Part shown: piece by piece, positions 37,181-46,675 of the stretch
Numbering within the stretch: the first letter of the stretch is position 1
Layout of the letters: the number at the start of each line of letters is the position of its first letter
Assembly: GCF_001718795.1 (NCBI RefSeq)
Contig: NZ_CP013435.1
Span: 744,001 to 808,000 of the forward strand
DNA length: 64,000 bases
Reading direction: 5' to 3'
From: Burkholderia latens
Lineage (GTDB): Bacteria > Pseudomonadota > Gammaproteobacteria > Burkholderiales > Burkholderiaceae
The notes under the pieces: model-generated
What the model was told of the DNA's origin: nothing
Database searches by the model: none
What the model saw: the letters and a program-made list of their open reading frames with translations, nothing else
Made by a program: the position numbers and the translations under genes

Positions 37181-39139
37181 ATGACTGACGGTAACGAGAG
37201 CGCGTCCTTCGCGCTCTTGGACGATTGCGACTCGACCGCGTCCGCGCGGTCGAGTCGTTTGTATTCCGGTTTCGTGCGCGAACGCGTGTGCACGGATCCG
37301 GCACGGCTCGACGCAATCGATGCCGCGGTGGCGCAGGATCTGCGCGACGGGTTGCACGCGGTCGTCGTCGGCGATTACGAATTCGGACGCAATCTCGACA
37401 GAGCGCAGCCGGGCCATGCCCCGCTGCGCTTTTTGCTGTATGCGCGTTGCGAGCGCCTGTCGCGCGACGACGTCGACGCGTGGCTCGCAACGCAGGACGG
37501 CGGCGGCCCGCCGTCGATCGCGGGCGTCGCGCACGTCGCGAAGAGCGTGTCGCGCGATGCGTTCGACGCGGCGATCGCCGCGGTGCAGGACGCGCTGCGG
37601 GCCGGCGATTCGTATCAGATCAATTACACGTACCGGCTCAACTTCGACATGTTCGGCACGCCGCTCGCGCTGTACCGGCGGTTGCGCGCGCGTCAGCCCG
37701 TGCGTTATGGCGCGCTGATCGCGCTGCCCGGGGGCGCATGGGTCGTGTCCTGCTCGCCGGAACTGTTCGTAGAGAAGCACGGCGACGTACTGCGCGCGCG
37801 GCCGATGAAAGGGACCGCGCCGCGGTCGGCCGAGCCGGGTGAAGACGCGGCGGCCGCCGCGTTCCTCGCGAACGATCCGAAGAACCGCGCGGAAAACGTG
37901 ATGATCGTCGACCTGTTGCGCAACGACGTGTCGCGGATCGCGCGGACCGGCACGGTGAGGGTGCCGGCGTTGTTCTCTGTCGAGCCGTATGCGTCGGTGT
38001 GGCAGATGACGTCGACGGTCGAGGCCGGCTGGCGCGACGGGACGACGTTCGCGCAGATGCTGCGCGCGCTGTTTCCGTGCGGATCGATTACCGGCGCGCC
38101 GAAGCACAAGACGATGGAGCTGATCGACGCGATCGAGTCGACGCCGCGCGGGCTCTATACGGGCGCGATCGGCTGGCTCGATGCGCCGCCGGACGTTTCG
38201 TCCCCTTCACCGACGGATGCGGTGAGGACGGCGGCCGGCACGTCGGCCGGATGCGGCGATTTCTGCCTGTCGGTCGCGATCCGGACGCTGACGCTCGATG
38301 CGGCGGGCGTCGATGCGGGCGCAACGACCTGCGCGCGCGACGCGGCACCGGCTGTTGCGGTCCAATGGCGCGGCACGATGGGCGTCGGTGCGGGCATCGT
38401 GCTCGACAGCGTCGCCGCTGACGAATACGCGGAGTGCGAATTGAAGGCGCGATTCCTGACCGATGCCGACCCCGGCTTCCAGCTGTTCGAGACCACGTAC
38501 GCGACGTGCGCCGAACGCATCCGCCATCTCGACCGCCATCTCGCGCGGCTACAGCGCAGCGCGGACGCGTTCGGTTTCCGCTTCGACGCCGACGCGTTGC
38601 GCAGCACGATCGACGCGCATTGCGCGGCGCTGGACGGCGACGGTGCTTACCGGATGAAGCTGTCGCTCGCGAAGGACGGCACGATGGACGTCGTTGCGGC
38701 GCCGCTGAAGCCGCTGCCCGCGGGGCCGGTTGGCGTGCTGCTCGCGCTGGAGCACGGCTTCGCGCCGATGCGTTCGGACGACGCGCTGCTGCTTCACAAG
38801 ACCACGCGCCGCGCGGAATACGACCGTGCATGGCAGGCGGCCGAAGCGCTCGGCGGCTTCGACATGCTGTTCGTGAACGAGCGCGGCGAGGTAACCGAAG
38901 GCGGACGCTCGAACGTGTTCGTGAAAGTGGATGGTGTATGGGCGACGCCGCCGCTGTCGTGCGGCGTGCTGCCCGGGGTGATGCGCGCCGTGCTGCTCGA
39001 CGATCCGGCACTGGGCGCGGTAGAGCGCGTGCTGACGCTCGATGAAGTGCTGAACGCGCAGGAACTGATGATCTGCAACGCGTTGCGCGGGCCGATGGCG
39101 GCGCAGCTGATTCGCGGATCCGGCAGAGCGGGATCGTAG
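37181..39139 (+). CDS. pabB: Fused aminodeoxychorismate synthase component I / aminodeoxychorismate lyase (PabB-PabC)
   Basis: 652 aa. The N-terminal ~390 residues are a chorismate-binding PabB domain (DSYQINYTYRLNF, RARPMKGTAPRS, CGSITGAPKHKTMELIDAIE). The C-terminal ~250 residues are a class IV aminotransferase-like PabC lyase (FQLFETTYA, HKTTRRAEYDRAW, EVTEGGRSNVFVK). Together they convert chorismate to 4-aminobenzoate for folate, with the PabA amidotransferase encoded elsewhere. Start MTDGNESASFALLDDCD, 8 nt after dnaJ. Two strong hairpins sit inside the first 80 nt of the coding region. Confidence 0.93.
   Translation: MTDGNESASFALLDDCDSTASARSSRLYSGFVRERVCTDPARLDAIDAAVAQDLRDGLHAVVVGDYEFGRNLDRAQPGHAPLRFLLYARCERLSRDDVDAWLATQDGGGPPSIAGVAHVAKSVSRDAFDAAIAAVQDALRAGDSYQINYTYRLNFDMFGTPLALYRRLRARQPVRYGALIALPGGAWVVSCSPELFVEKHGDVLRARPMKGTAPRSAEPGEDAAAAAFLANDPKNRAENVMIVDLLRNDVSRIARTGTVRVPALFSVEPYASVWQMTSTVEAGWRDGTTFAQMLRALFPCGSITGAPKHKTMELIDAIESTPRGLYTGAIGWLDAPPDVSSPSPTDAVRTAAGTSAGCGDFCLSVAIRTLTLDAAGVDAGATTCARDAAPAVAVQWRGTMGVGAGIVLDSVAADEYAECELKARFLTDADPGFQLFETTYATCAERIRHLDRHLARLQRSADAFGFRFDADALRSTIDAHCAALDGDGAYRMKLSLAKDGTMDVVAAPLKPLPAGPVGVLLALEHGFAPMRSDDALLLHKTTRRAEYDRAWQAAEALGGFDMLFVNERGEVTEGGRSNVFVKVDGVWATPPLSCGVLPGVMRAVLLDDPALGAVERVLTLDEVLNAQELMICNALRGPMAAQLIRGSGRAGS
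37197..37260 (+). terminator. Tandem hairpins inside the 5' end of pabB; possible dnaJ terminator/attenuator
   Basis: First stem AGAGCGCG-TCCTT-CGCGCTCT (37197-37217), then CGACTCGACCGCG-TCCG-CGCGGTCGAGTCG (37228-37257), a 13-bp perfect stem followed by TTTGT. Both are within pabB codons. The second could stop or slow transcription leaving dnaJ, but the T-run is short. Confidence 0.45.
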
Positions 39140-39464
39140 TTGCCGCTACGCCGCGCTTGCGGCCTGCGTTTGACCAGCGTCTTCGGCGTTTGACGATCGG
39201 GCACGCATCGGCGTTATGGCGCCGACCGACGCGTCGCTTCCACGTGCGCGGAGCCAGCGCGCCGGCGGTTTGCATTTCCGGTCGATCGTCTTCGGCGGCG
39301 TCCGCTTCGCGTCGTAACGGACCGTGCCGTTTCGCGCGGCAGTGCCGAGCGGGCGGGCAACGATAGCGATCGTGTCGCAATACGCGCGACTTGACCGGTA
39401 ATCGGGAGTTGCCGAACAGGCGGCGACTCATGCCCTCGCATCGAGCCGCGCCGTCGTCCGACAA
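39140..39464. other. 325-nt intergenic region between pabB and panB
   Basis: Convergent gap. Open frames cross it on both strands, but they are arginine-rich, have no ribosome-binding site and resemble no family I know. No clear terminator with a T-run is visible. I see nothing to annotate as a gene. Confidence 0.5.
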
Positions 39465-40280
39465 TCAGAACGAGTGTTCCGGTCCCGGGAACGAGCCGTC
39501 TTTCACTGCGCTCACGTATGCCTCGACGGCGGCCTGGATGTTCGGCTGGCCCTGCATGAAATCCTTCACGAAACGCGGACGCTTGCCGGGGAAGATGCCC
39601 AGCATGTCGTGCAGCACCAGCACCTGGCCCGAGCATTCGAGACCCGCGCCGATGCCGATCGTCGGGATCTTCAGCATGTGCGTGACTTCCGACGCGACGA
39701 GTGTGGGCACCGCTTCGAGCACCACGAGCTGCGCGCCCGCGTCCTCGATCGCTCGCGCATCGCGCAGCAATTGCGCGGCGCCGGCCTCCGTGCGGCCCTG
39801 CACCTTGAAACCGCCGAACGCATGCACCGACTGCGGCGTGAGGCCGAGGTGCGCGCATACCGGCACCGAGCGTTCGACGAGGAAGCGGATCGTGTCGGCG
39901 AGCCATTCGCCGCCTTCGAGCTTGACCATCTGCGCGCCTGCGCGCATCAACTTCACCGCGTTCGCGAATGCGTCGGCCGGCGTACCGTACGTGCCGAACG
40001 GCAGGTCGGCGACGACGAGCGCGCGCGGCTGCACTCGCGCGACGCATGCGGTGTGGTACGCGATGTCGTCGAGCGACACCGGCAGCGTGGTCGTGTGGCC
40101 CTGCAGCACGTTGCCGAGCGAATCGCCGATCAGCAGCACGTCGGTGCCGGCGCGATCGAGCAGCGCGGAAAAGCTCGCGTCGTAGCAGGTGAGCATCGCG
40201 ATCTTCTCGCCGGCCTCGCGCATTGCCTGCAGCTTCGGCACCGTGACGGCAGGCCGGCTCGATTCCTGGAGATAGGTCAT
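39465..40280 (-). CDS. panB: Ketopantoate hydroxymethyltransferase PanB
   Basis: 271 aa. Transfers a hydroxymethyl group from methylene-THF to 2-oxoisovalerate in pantothenate synthesis. Family motifs are [70 protein letters not shown] and [22 protein letters not shown]. The start at 40280 ([10 protein letters not shown]) fits the family; the open frame runs upstream through the kinase gene in another frame. Last gene of the minus-strand hda-panB run. Confidence 0.96.
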   Translation of the reverse strand: MTYLQESSRPAVTVPKLQAMREAGEKIAMLTCYDASFSALLDRAGTDVLLIGDSLGNVLQGHTTTLPVSLDDIAYHTACVARVQPRALVVADLPFGTYGTPADAFANAVKLMRAGAQMVKLEGGEWLADTIRFLVERSVPVCAHLGLTPQSVHAFGGFKVQGRTEAGAAQLLRDARAIEDAGAQLVVLEAVPTLVASEVTHMLKIPTIGIGAGLECSGQVLVLHDMLGIFPGKRPRFVKDFMQGQPNIQAAVEAYVSAVKDGSFPGPEHSF

Positions 40281-40324
40281 GGGGGAAATCCGGTTCGAGG
40301 GTGAAAACGACGGGCGAGGACGCG

Positions 40325-41011
40325 TCAGCGCGTCGTCTCGCCCTTGACGAAGAATTCCTTGCGGCCGCGCATCGTGTCGATGCGCTCGATCAGCAGCGCA
40401 AGATCTTCGGGGGAATCCAGCGGGTTCAGGTGTTCCGCTGCGACCGTCAGCACCGGCGTGCGGTCGTAGTGATAGAAGAATTCGTTGTACGCGTCGACGA
40501 GCGAGCGCAGATACGTGTCGCTGATCTGCAGCTCCATCGGCAGCCCGCGTTTCTGGATGCGCGAGAACAGCACCTCGGGGCTCGCCTGCAGATAGACGAC
40601 GAGGTCGGGCGCGGGCGCCTGCGGCACGTCGACGTGCGCCGCGATCGACCGGTACAGCTGCCATTCGTCTTCCGGCAGGTTCAGCCGCGCGAAGATGTCG
40701 TTCTTCTGCGGCATGAAGTCCGCAACGACGGGCCGCCCGGTGTCGAGCGCGCCGATCAGTTCGCGCGCCTGCTGGGCGCGCTGCAGCGCGAACGACAGCT
40801 GCGCGGGCAGCGCATAGCGTGCAGTGTCGCGGTAGAAGCGTTCGAGGAACGGATTGTCCTGCGGGCGTTCGAGCAATGTCTGCATCGACCAGCGTTCGGC
40901 GAGCAGGCGCGCGAGCGTCGTCTTGCCGACGCCGATCGGTCCTTCGATCACCAGGTAGCGATGCGGGGCGCGCGGGTCGGGCGCGGTAACGGTCAGCGGG
41001 GTGGCGTTCAT
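40325..41011 (-). CDS. Deoxynucleoside kinase family protein
   Basis: 228 aa. P-loop [20 protein letters not shown] (near residue 22) and the dNK-family segments [57 protein letters not shown] and [14 protein letters not shown]. Members phosphorylate deoxyadenosine or deoxyguanosine for nucleotide salvage; the substrate is not determined here. The ATG overlaps the folK stop (ATGA), so the two are translationally coupled. A dNK gene between folK and panB is common in related bacteria. Confidence 0.9.
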   Translation of the reverse strand: MNATPLTVTAPDPRAPHRYLVIEGPIGVGKTTLARLLAERWSMQTLLERPQDNPFLERFYRDTARYALPAQLSFALQRAQQARELIGALDTGRPVVADFMPQKNDIFARLNLPEDEWQLYRSIAAHVDVPQAPAPDLVVYLQASPEVLFSRIQKRGLPMELQISDTYLRSLVDAYNEFFYHYDRTPVLTVAAEHLNPLDSPEDLALLIERIDTMRGRKEFFVKGETTR

Positions 41012-41550
41012 CGGCAGCGGTTTTTGTCGGCGTCGGCGCCGGCGGCAAGTGCCTTCTGCATCGGGCATTGGCAGGTCTGCACCTTCTCGACGCGCTGATC
41101 GGCGACGGCCGCGAGGAATGCGTCGGCGCGGCCGCGAGCGGGGATGTCGAGCGCCGGCTCGATTTCGACGAGCGGCACGAGCGCGAACGCGCGATCGGTG
41201 AGGCGTGGATGCGGGACGATCAGGTCGGGTTCGTCGATCGAATCCGTGCCGAACAGCAGGATGTCGAGGTCGAGCGTGCGCGGTGCATTGCGATACGGGC
41301 GCTCGCGCCCGAAGTGATGTTCGATCTTCTGGCAGAGCGCGAGCAGCTCGCGGGCCGACAGCGTCGTGTCGAGCTTGACGACGCAGTTGTAGTAATCGTC
41401 GCCGCCCGCTTCGAAGGGCGCCGTGCGATACAGGCTCGACTTGCCGAGGATCGAGATGGTGCGCTGCTGCGCGAGGCACACCACCGCGTCCTTCAGGGTC
41501 TGGCGCGCATCGCCGAGATTCGCTCCCAGTCCGATATATGCAACCGTCAT
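41008..41550 (-). CDS. folK: 2-amino-4-hydroxy-6-hydroxymethyldihydropteridine pyrophosphokinase FolK
   Basis: 180 aa. Pyrophosphorylates 6-hydroxymethyl-dihydropterin in folate synthesis. Motifs: [16 protein letters not shown] at the N-terminus, [23 protein letters not shown], and the signature [18 protein letters not shown] followed by [18 protein letters not shown]. The ATG at 41550 has AGGAAG upstream. Sits between pcnB and the kinase gene. Confidence 0.96.
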   Translation of the reverse strand: MTVAYIGLGANLGDARQTLKDAVVCLAQQRTISILGKSSLYRTAPFEAGGDDYYNCVVKLDTTLSARELLALCQKIEHHFGRERPYRNAPRTLDLDILLFGTDSIDEPDLIVPHPRLTDRAFALVPLVEIEPALDIPARGRADAFLAAVADQRVEKVQTCQCPMQKALAAGADADKNRCR

Positions 41551-41585
41551 GGCATCACTTCCTACGTCGTTCGCCGGCGAGCGCG

Positions 41586-43121
41586 TCAGTCGTCGGAACC
41601 GTCCACGGTGTCCGGCGCCTGCTCGGCGGCGCCGTCGCCCGGTTTGCGGTTTCGCGCGCCGCCGCGGCGGCGCCGCTTGCGGGGCGATTTTTCCTTCGAG
41701 CCGCCCTGCGTGAGGAGTGCCTCGCGCGCGGCTGCGTCGCCTTCGATGAAATCCGTCCACCACTGGCCGACAGCTGCTTCAAGCTCGCCGGATTCGCAGC
41801 GTAACAGGAGGAAATCATACCCCGCTCTAAATCTTTGGTGTTCCAGCAGCCGCATCGCGCTGCGGCCCGAGCGTTTCTCGAGGCGCAACTGCAGGCCCCA
41901 GATCTCGCGCATGTCGGCCGAGTAGCGCTTGTGGATCGCCAGCTTCTCCGTCTGCATGTCGAGCACGTCGTCCATCGCGCGATGGAGCGCCGGTACCGGG
42001 AATTCGCCTTCGGCCGTGTACTGTTCGAAGCGCTGACGCATGTCGTGCCACAGCAGCGTCGCGAACAGGAAGCCCGGCGACACCGGCTTGCCGGCGCGCA
42101 CGCGCGCGTCGGTGTTGTTCAGCGCGAGCGTGATGAACTTCTCGCCCTGCGGCTGCTCGAGCACGACGTCGAGCAGCGGCAGCAGCCCGTGGTGCAGCCC
42201 TTCCTTGCGCAGCCGCTGCAGGCACGCCAGTGCGTGGCCCGACAGCAGCAGCTTCAGCATTTCGTCGAACAGGCGCGCGGCCGGCACGTTGTTGATCAGG
42301 TCGGCGAGAGCGTTGATCGGCTCGCGTGTATGTGGTTCGATCTCGAAGCCGAGCTTCGCCGCGAAGCGCACGACGCGCAGCATCCGCACCGGATCCTCGC
42401 GATAGCGGGTGGCCGGATCGCCGATCATCCGCAACAGCCGTGCACGCACGTCGGCCATCCCGTCGTGGTAGTCGAGCACCGTTTGTGTCGACGGGTCGTA
42501 GTACATCGCGTTGATCGTGAAGTCGCGGCGCGCTGCGTCTTCATGCTGCTCGCCCCACACGTTGTCGCGCAGCACGCGGCCGCTCGCATCCACCGCGTGT
42601 GTGCGGCGGTCGAGCTCGTCGCGCTTCAGGCGCTTCGGCGGCTCGGCCGCGCCCGCATCGGGCGGCGTGTCGACCAGTGCGCGGAACGTCGACACCTCGA
42701 TCAATTCCTGGCCGAACTGCACGTGCACGATCTGGAAGCGGCGGCCGATCAGGCGCGCGCGGCGGAACAGGCGCTGCACTTCGGTCGGCGTCGCGTCGGT
42801 CGCGACGTCGAAGTCCTTCGGCGCGATCCCGAGCAGCAGGTCGCGCACGGCGCCGCCGACGATGAACGCACGGAAGCCCGCCTGCTGCAGCGTGTCGGTC
42901 ACGCGCACCGCGTTCTTCGAGATCAGCGACGGATCGATCCGGTGCACGCTGGCGGGCACGACGGTCGGTTCGTGATTGCCGCGTGGTTTCGCGGCGGCGC
43001 CGCCGCGGCTGCCCTTCGCGGGGCGCGAGGCAGCGGACGCTGCGGCCGCGGGCGCCTCGGCGGGCGACGTTTGTTCGGCGCCGTCCTGGCCGAGCAGCTT
43101 GCGAATGAATTTTTTGATCAC
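41586..43121 (-). CDS. pcnB: Poly(A) polymerase I PcnB
   Basis: 511 aa. Adds 3' poly(A) tails that promote RNA decay. The class II nucleotidyltransferase head domain has FIVGGAVRDLLLGIAPKDFDVATDATP, RRDFTINAMYYDP and ATRYREDPVRMLRVVRFAAKLG. It ends with a basic tail (KEKSPRKRRRRGGARNRK) that probably binds RNA. GTG start at 43121 (VIKKFIRKLLG), 5 nt after the HAD gene; no strong ribosome-binding site, consistent with coupling. The related CCA-adding enzyme is less likely given the basic extensions. Confidence 0.93.
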   Translation of the reverse strand: MIKKFIRKLLGQDGAEQTSPAEAPAAAASAASRPAKGSRGGAAAKPRGNHEPTVVPASVHRIDPSLISKNAVRVTDTLQQAGFRAFIVGGAVRDLLLGIAPKDFDVATDATPTEVQRLFRRARLIGRRFQIVHVQFGQELIEVSTFRALVDTPPDAGAAEPPKRLKRDELDRRTHAVDASGRVLRDNVWGEQHEDAARRDFTINAMYYDPSTQTVLDYHDGMADVRARLLRMIGDPATRYREDPVRMLRVVRFAAKLGFEIEPHTREPINALADLINNVPAARLFDEMLKLLLSGHALACLQRLRKEGLHHGLLPLLDVVLEQPQGEKFITLALNNTDARVRAGKPVSPGFLFATLLWHDMRQRFEQYTAEGEFPVPALHRAMDDVLDMQTEKLAIHKRYSADMREIWGLQLRLEKRSGRSAMRLLEHQRFRAGYDFLLLRCESGELEAAVGQWWTDFIEGDAAAREALLTQGGSKEKSPRKRRRRGGARNRKPGDGAAEQAPDTVDGSDD

Positions 43122-43126
43122 GACGT

Positions 43127-43804
43127 TCAGAAGAGATCGAGGATGCGCCAGCCGCGGGCGCTTGCATGCGCGCGCAGCGTGTCGTCGGGGTTGGTCGCGA
43201 TCGGGTCGGTGACTTTCTCGAGCAACGGGATGTCGTTGTGCGAGTCGCTGTAGAAGTAGCTGTGCTCGAAGTCTTCCCAGCGCTTGCCGAGCGAGGCGAG
43301 CCATGCTTCGGTGCGCACGATCTTGCCTTCGCGGTAGCTCGGCGTGCCGGTCGGCCGGCCCGTGTACGGCGAATCGGGATGCCCGTCGGTCGTTTCGACC
43401 TCGCACGCGATCAGCGTGTCGACGCCGAACGCGGTTGCGATCGGACGCGTGATGAATTCGTTGGTGGCCGTCACGACGCAGCACAGGTCGCCGGCATCGA
43501 TGTGCTTGCGCACGAGTTCGAGCGCGGCGGGCGTCATCGCAGGGCGGATCACCTCGTGCATGTACTGCTCGTGCCATTCGGCCAGCTGCGCGCGCGAATA
43601 CTTCGCGAGCGGTGTGAGCATCGCGCACAGGTATGCGTGGATGTCGAGCTTGCCGGCCTTGTAGTCGGCGAAGAACTGATCGTTCTGACGCGAGAAGCTT
43701 TCCGCATCGACGATGCCGAGCTTCACCATGAAGCGGCCCCATTCGTGGTCGCTATCGGTCGGGATCAGCGTGTGATCGAGGTCAAAGAGTGCCAGATTAG
43801 TCAT
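43127..43804 (-). CDS. HAD-IB family hydrolase (SerB-like phosphatase)
   Basis: 225 aa. HAD motif I is LALFDLDHTLIPTDSD at the N-terminus with nucleophile Asp; motif II Thr lies in CCVVTATNEFI; motif IV is YFYSDSHNDIPLLEKV. The alpha-helical cap between motifs I and II is of the HAD-IB/phosphoserine phosphatase type. Substrate unknown. It sits between hda and pcnB with gaps of 11 and 5 nt, an arrangement often seen in betaproteobacteria. Confidence 0.88.
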   Translation of the reverse strand: MTNLALFDLDHTLIPTDSDHEWGRFMVKLGIVDAESFSRQNDQFFADYKAGKLDIHAYLCAMLTPLAKYSRAQLAEWHEQYMHEVIRPAMTPAALELVRKHIDAGDLCCVVTATNEFITRPIATAFGVDTLIACEVETTDGHPDSPYTGRPTGTPSYREGKIVRTEAWLASLGKRWEDFEHSYFYSDSHNDIPLLEKVTDPIATNPDDTLRAHASARGWRILDLF

Positions 43805-43815
43805 GGAAGCGCATT

Positions 43816-44559
43816 TTACTCGAAGCGGTTCGGGCCTGTGCCCGGCGGTGCGGTGTCGTCGCCGGGGCGGGCCAGCATCCGGCGCAACAGCGGCAGCGTG
43901 ACGGCGCGCTTCTGCTCGAGCGAGAAGCGGTCGAGCGCGTCGAGCAGCGCCATCAGGCTCGGCATGTCGCGGCGGAAATGGGTCAGCAGATACGCGGCGA
44001 TGTCGTCGGTGAGCGCGATCCCGCGCTCCTTGGCCGCCAGTTTCAGTACGGCGATCTTGCCGGCGTCAGACGGCGGCGACAGATGGAACACGAGCCCCCA
44101 GCCGAGCCGCGTGCGCAGATCCTCGCGCACGTCGAGCGCGAGCGGGGCGGCGGGACCCGCGGCCACGAACGCGCTCGACGGATGCGCGCGCACCTCGTTG
44201 AACAGGTTGAACAGCGCAACCTGCTGCGCGTCGCTCATCTTGTCGCAATCGTCGATCGCGTAGATGCCGATGCGCGGGTCGAACGTGAACGCGCCGAGCG
44301 GGCTCTGCGGCGTCAGGTAGCGTGCGTAGCCGTACGATGCGTCGCTCACGAGCGCCTGCAGCAGATGGGTGCGGCCGCTGCCGGGCTCGCCCCAGATATA
44401 GAACGACCGGTCCGGCACGGGCCCCGCCGCGAGCGCGAGGTCGAGCTTCTGGAGCCGCGAGATCAGCTCGTCGTTCTCCTCATTCATGATGAAGTTGTCG
44501 AACGTGGCGGGCGGCGGCGTGCCGAGATCGAGCGTCAGTTGACGGGACACAACAGTCAC
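43816..44559 (-). CDS. hda: DnaA regulatory inactivator Hda homologue
   Basis: 247 aa from the GTG at 44559 (a second GTG at 44550 is possible). Starts VTVVSRQLTLDLGTPPPATFDNF; QLTLDL is the clamp-binding motif by which Hda docks on the DNA polymerase sliding clamp. An AAA+ core follows: Walker A-like GEPGSGRTHLLQAL and Walker B IYAIDDCDKM. Hda stimulates ATP hydrolysis by DnaA to prevent re-initiation. First gene of the minus-strand run, divergent from purM. Confidence 0.9.
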   Translation of the reverse strand: MTVVSRQLTLDLGTPPPATFDNFIMNEENDELISRLQKLDLALAAGPVPDRSFYIWGEPGSGRTHLLQALVSDASYGYARYLTPQSPLGAFTFDPRIGIYAIDDCDKMSDAQQVALFNLFNEVRAHPSSAFVAAGPAAPLALDVREDLRTRLGWGLVFHLSPPSDAGKIAVLKLAAKERGIALTDDIAAYLLTHFRRDMPSLMALLDALDRFSLEQKRAVTLPLLRRMLARPGDDTAPPGTGPNRFE

Positions 44560-44759
44560 AATGCGGGTCGGTTGATGAAACGCGCGCCGTACGCCGGGCA
44601 CGCGCGGGGAACTGCGCCGGTCGTTGCACGCAAGGTCGCACGCACGGCGGCGCGCGGGTTCCGGCGCGGCATGCGGGGCGATGAAAACGGGGACGTGTCG
44701 ACCAAGATGCAATCCCTGACGATTCGGTGCTGGGAATTCCGGCCAACGGGCCGGCTTCG

Positions 44760-44778
44760 GGTAAAATCGCATTTTACC
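44760..44778 (+). promoter_or_regulatory. Palindrome overlapping the candidate purM -10
   Basis: GGTAAAAT-CGC-ATTTTACC, perfect 8-bp arms, 19 nt before the purM ATG. TAAAAT at 44762-44767 could be the -10 element, with transcription starting within or just after the palindrome. It is not a recognisable PurR box. It may be an operator or a 5'-end mRNA hairpin. Confidence 0.4.
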
Positions 44779-44797
44779 GACCTTCTCGCATTCCCCC

Positions 44798-45853
44798 ATG
44801 AATCCTCCGAAATCCGCTCCCGACGCTCAGGGTCTGTCCTACCGCGACGCAGGCGTCGACATCGACGCGGGCGACGCGCTCATCGACAAGATCAAGCCTT
44901 TTGCGAAGAAAACCCTGCGCGACGGCGTGCTCGGCGGCATCGGCGGGTTCGGCGCGCTGTTCGAAGTGCCGAAGAAGTACAAGGAGCCGGTGCTCGTGTC
45001 GGGCACCGACGGCGTCGGCACCAAGCTCAAGCTGGCGTTTCATCTGAACAAACACGACACCGTCGGCCAGGACCTGGTCGCGATGAGCGTGAACGACATC
45101 CTCGTGCAGGGCGCCGAGCCGCTGTTCTTCCTCGACTACTTCGCGTGCGGCAAGCTCGACGTCGACACGGCCGCGACCGTCGTCAAGGGCATCGCGCATG
45201 GCTGCGAACTGTCGGGCTGTGCGCTGATCGGCGGTGAAACGGCCGAAATGCCGGGCATGTACCCCGATGGCGAATACGACCTGGCCGGCTTCGCGGTCGG
45301 CGCAGTCGAGAAGAGCAAGATCATCGACGGCAGCACGATCGCCGCCGGCGACGTGGTGCTCGGTCTCGCGTCGAGCGGCATCCATTCGAACGGCTTCTCG
45401 CTCGTGCGCAAGATCATCGAGCGCGCGAACCCGGATCTGTCCGCCGATTTCCACGGCCGCTCGCTGGCCGACACGCTGATGGCCCCGACGCGCATCTACG
45501 TGAAGCCGCTGCTGGCGCTGATGCAAAAGCTGACCGTAAAGGGCATGGCGCACATCACCGGCGGCGGCCTCGTCGAGAACATTCCGCGCGTGCTGCGCGA
45601 AGGCCTGACCGCCGAGCTCGACCAGAACGCATGGCCGCTGCCGCCGCTGTTCAAGTGGCTGCAGGAGCACGGCGGCGTCGCGGACGCGGAAATGCACCGC
45701 GTGTTCAACTGCGGAATCGGGATGGCCGTGATCGTCGCGGCGGCCGATGCCGATGCCGCGATCGCCGACCTGACGGCCGCCGGCGAACAGGTGTGGAAGA
45801 TCGGCACCGTGCGTGCGAGCCGCGAAGGCGAGGCGCAGACGGTCGTGGTCTGA
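44798..45853 (+). CDS. purM: Phosphoribosylformylglycinamidine cyclo-ligase PurM
   Basis: 351 aa. Makes AIR from FGAM in purine synthesis. Family motifs: [67 protein letters not shown] and [16 protein letters not shown]. Divergent from hda, followed by a strong terminator. Confidence 0.97.
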   Translation: MNPPKSAPDAQGLSYRDAGVDIDAGDALIDKIKPFAKKTLRDGVLGGIGGFGALFEVPKKYKEPVLVSGTDGVGTKLKLAFHLNKHDTVGQDLVAMSVNDILVQGAEPLFFLDYFACGKLDVDTAATVVKGIAHGCELSGCALIGGETAEMPGMYPDGEYDLAGFAVGAVEKSKIIDGSTIAAGDVVLGLASSGIHSNGFSLVRKIIERANPDLSADFHGRSLADTLMAPTRIYVKPLLALMQKLTVKGMAHITGGGLVENIPRVLREGLTAELDQNAWPLPPLFKWLQEHGGVADAEMHRVFNCGIGMAVIVAAADADAAIADLTAAGEQVWKIGTVRASREGEAQTVVV

Positions 45854-45880
45854 CGCACCGCAAGCAGGATGCAGTAACGA

Positions 45881-45914
45881 AAGCCGCCCGGGGCCGACCC
45901 GGGCGGCTTTTTTT
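45881..45914 (+). terminator. Rho-independent terminator after purM
   Basis: A 12-bp perfect stem AAGCCGCCCGGG / CCCGGGCGGCTT around GCCGA, followed by T7. Confidence 0.9.
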
Positions 45915-45963
45915 CTGGCGTGGCCGCGGGCGTCGCAGCGCGCCGCTTGAAGGAGTAACGACG

Positions 45964-46362
45964 ATGACGGAAGACGAACGCGCGATCCGGGAGCTGGTGG
46001 AAACCTGGTTCGTGTCGAGCCGGCGCGGTGACCTGGCGACCGTGCTCGATCTGATCGCCGACGACGCGATCTTCATGGTGGCCGGCAAGCCGCCGTTCGA
46101 CAAGGCAGCGTTCGCGGCCGCGTCGCGCGACGCGAATGCGGCACGCGACGGCGCCGCGCCGAAAGTCGACGGCCGTTACCGGATCGACGAATTGCGCGTG
46201 GCCGGTGACTGGGCCTACATGCGCAATTTCATCGAGATCGACGTCACGCCGCCCGATGGTGACACGCTGCGCCGTTCGGGCCATACGCTGACGATTTTCC
46301 GCAAGACCGACGGCCGCTGGCGGCTCACGCGCGATGCGAATCTCGTGACGCCCGTGCAGTGA
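45964..46362 (+). CDS. SnoaL-like / SgcJ-EcaC family protein
   Basis: 132 aa. NTF2-like fold pattern: DERAIRELVETWFVSSRRGDLATVLDLIADDAIFMVAGKPP, then a beta-rich half ending HTLTIFRKTDGRWRLTRDANL. Such proteins bind small ligands or act as isomerases; this one has no known substrate. AAGGAG is well placed before the ATG. Downstream of the purM terminator, so probably an independent unit. Confidence 0.85.
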   Translation: MTEDERAIRELVETWFVSSRRGDLATVLDLIADDAIFMVAGKPPFDKAAFAAASRDANAARDGAAPKVDGRYRIDELRVAGDWAYMRNFIEIDVTPPDGDTLRRSGHTLTIFRKTDGRWRLTRDANLVTPVQ

Positions 46363-46606
46363 GTGCGGTGGCGTGCGGGGCGCCGGGCGCCGCCTGCACG
46401 GACGCGCGCGCCGCGCCAGGGTCGCGCGCGCCGGCGAGCAGCGGCGGCACCAGCAGATAGAGCAGCGCGGCGGCGGCCCACACGAATGCGGGCCACGTGC
46501 CGCAGGTGGTTGCGTAGATCGTCGTGACGACGGGCGGGGCCGCCCACGCCGATCAGCGGGCCCGCGATGAAGCCCACGCCCGTGGCGCTGACCGTCGATG
46601 GCGCGC
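46325..46606 (-). pseudogene. Decayed C-terminal remnant of an MFS-like transporter
   Basis: On the minus strand one frame encodes VSATGVGFIAGPLIGVGG. After a shift of frame near 46530 another encodes VVTTIYATTCGTWPAFVWAA, then AALLYLLVPPLLAGARD and a stop. Both pieces are hydrophobic and look like the last membrane helices of a major-facilitator protein, but no single frame joins them and no start is present. The region fills the 313-nt gap before miaA. Composition alone could mislead, so confidence is limited. Confidence 0.45.
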
Positions 46607-46675
46607 GTCGGCCCGAGTGAATGGCGTGATGCAGCGCGCCCCGAAATGCGGCGCACCCGGCCTGCGTCGTGTGCG

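Noticed and set aside
38088..39464. Minus-strand frame starting in the pabB-panB gap
   Set aside because: Very arginine-rich and runs antisense through pabB; no family similarity or start signals.
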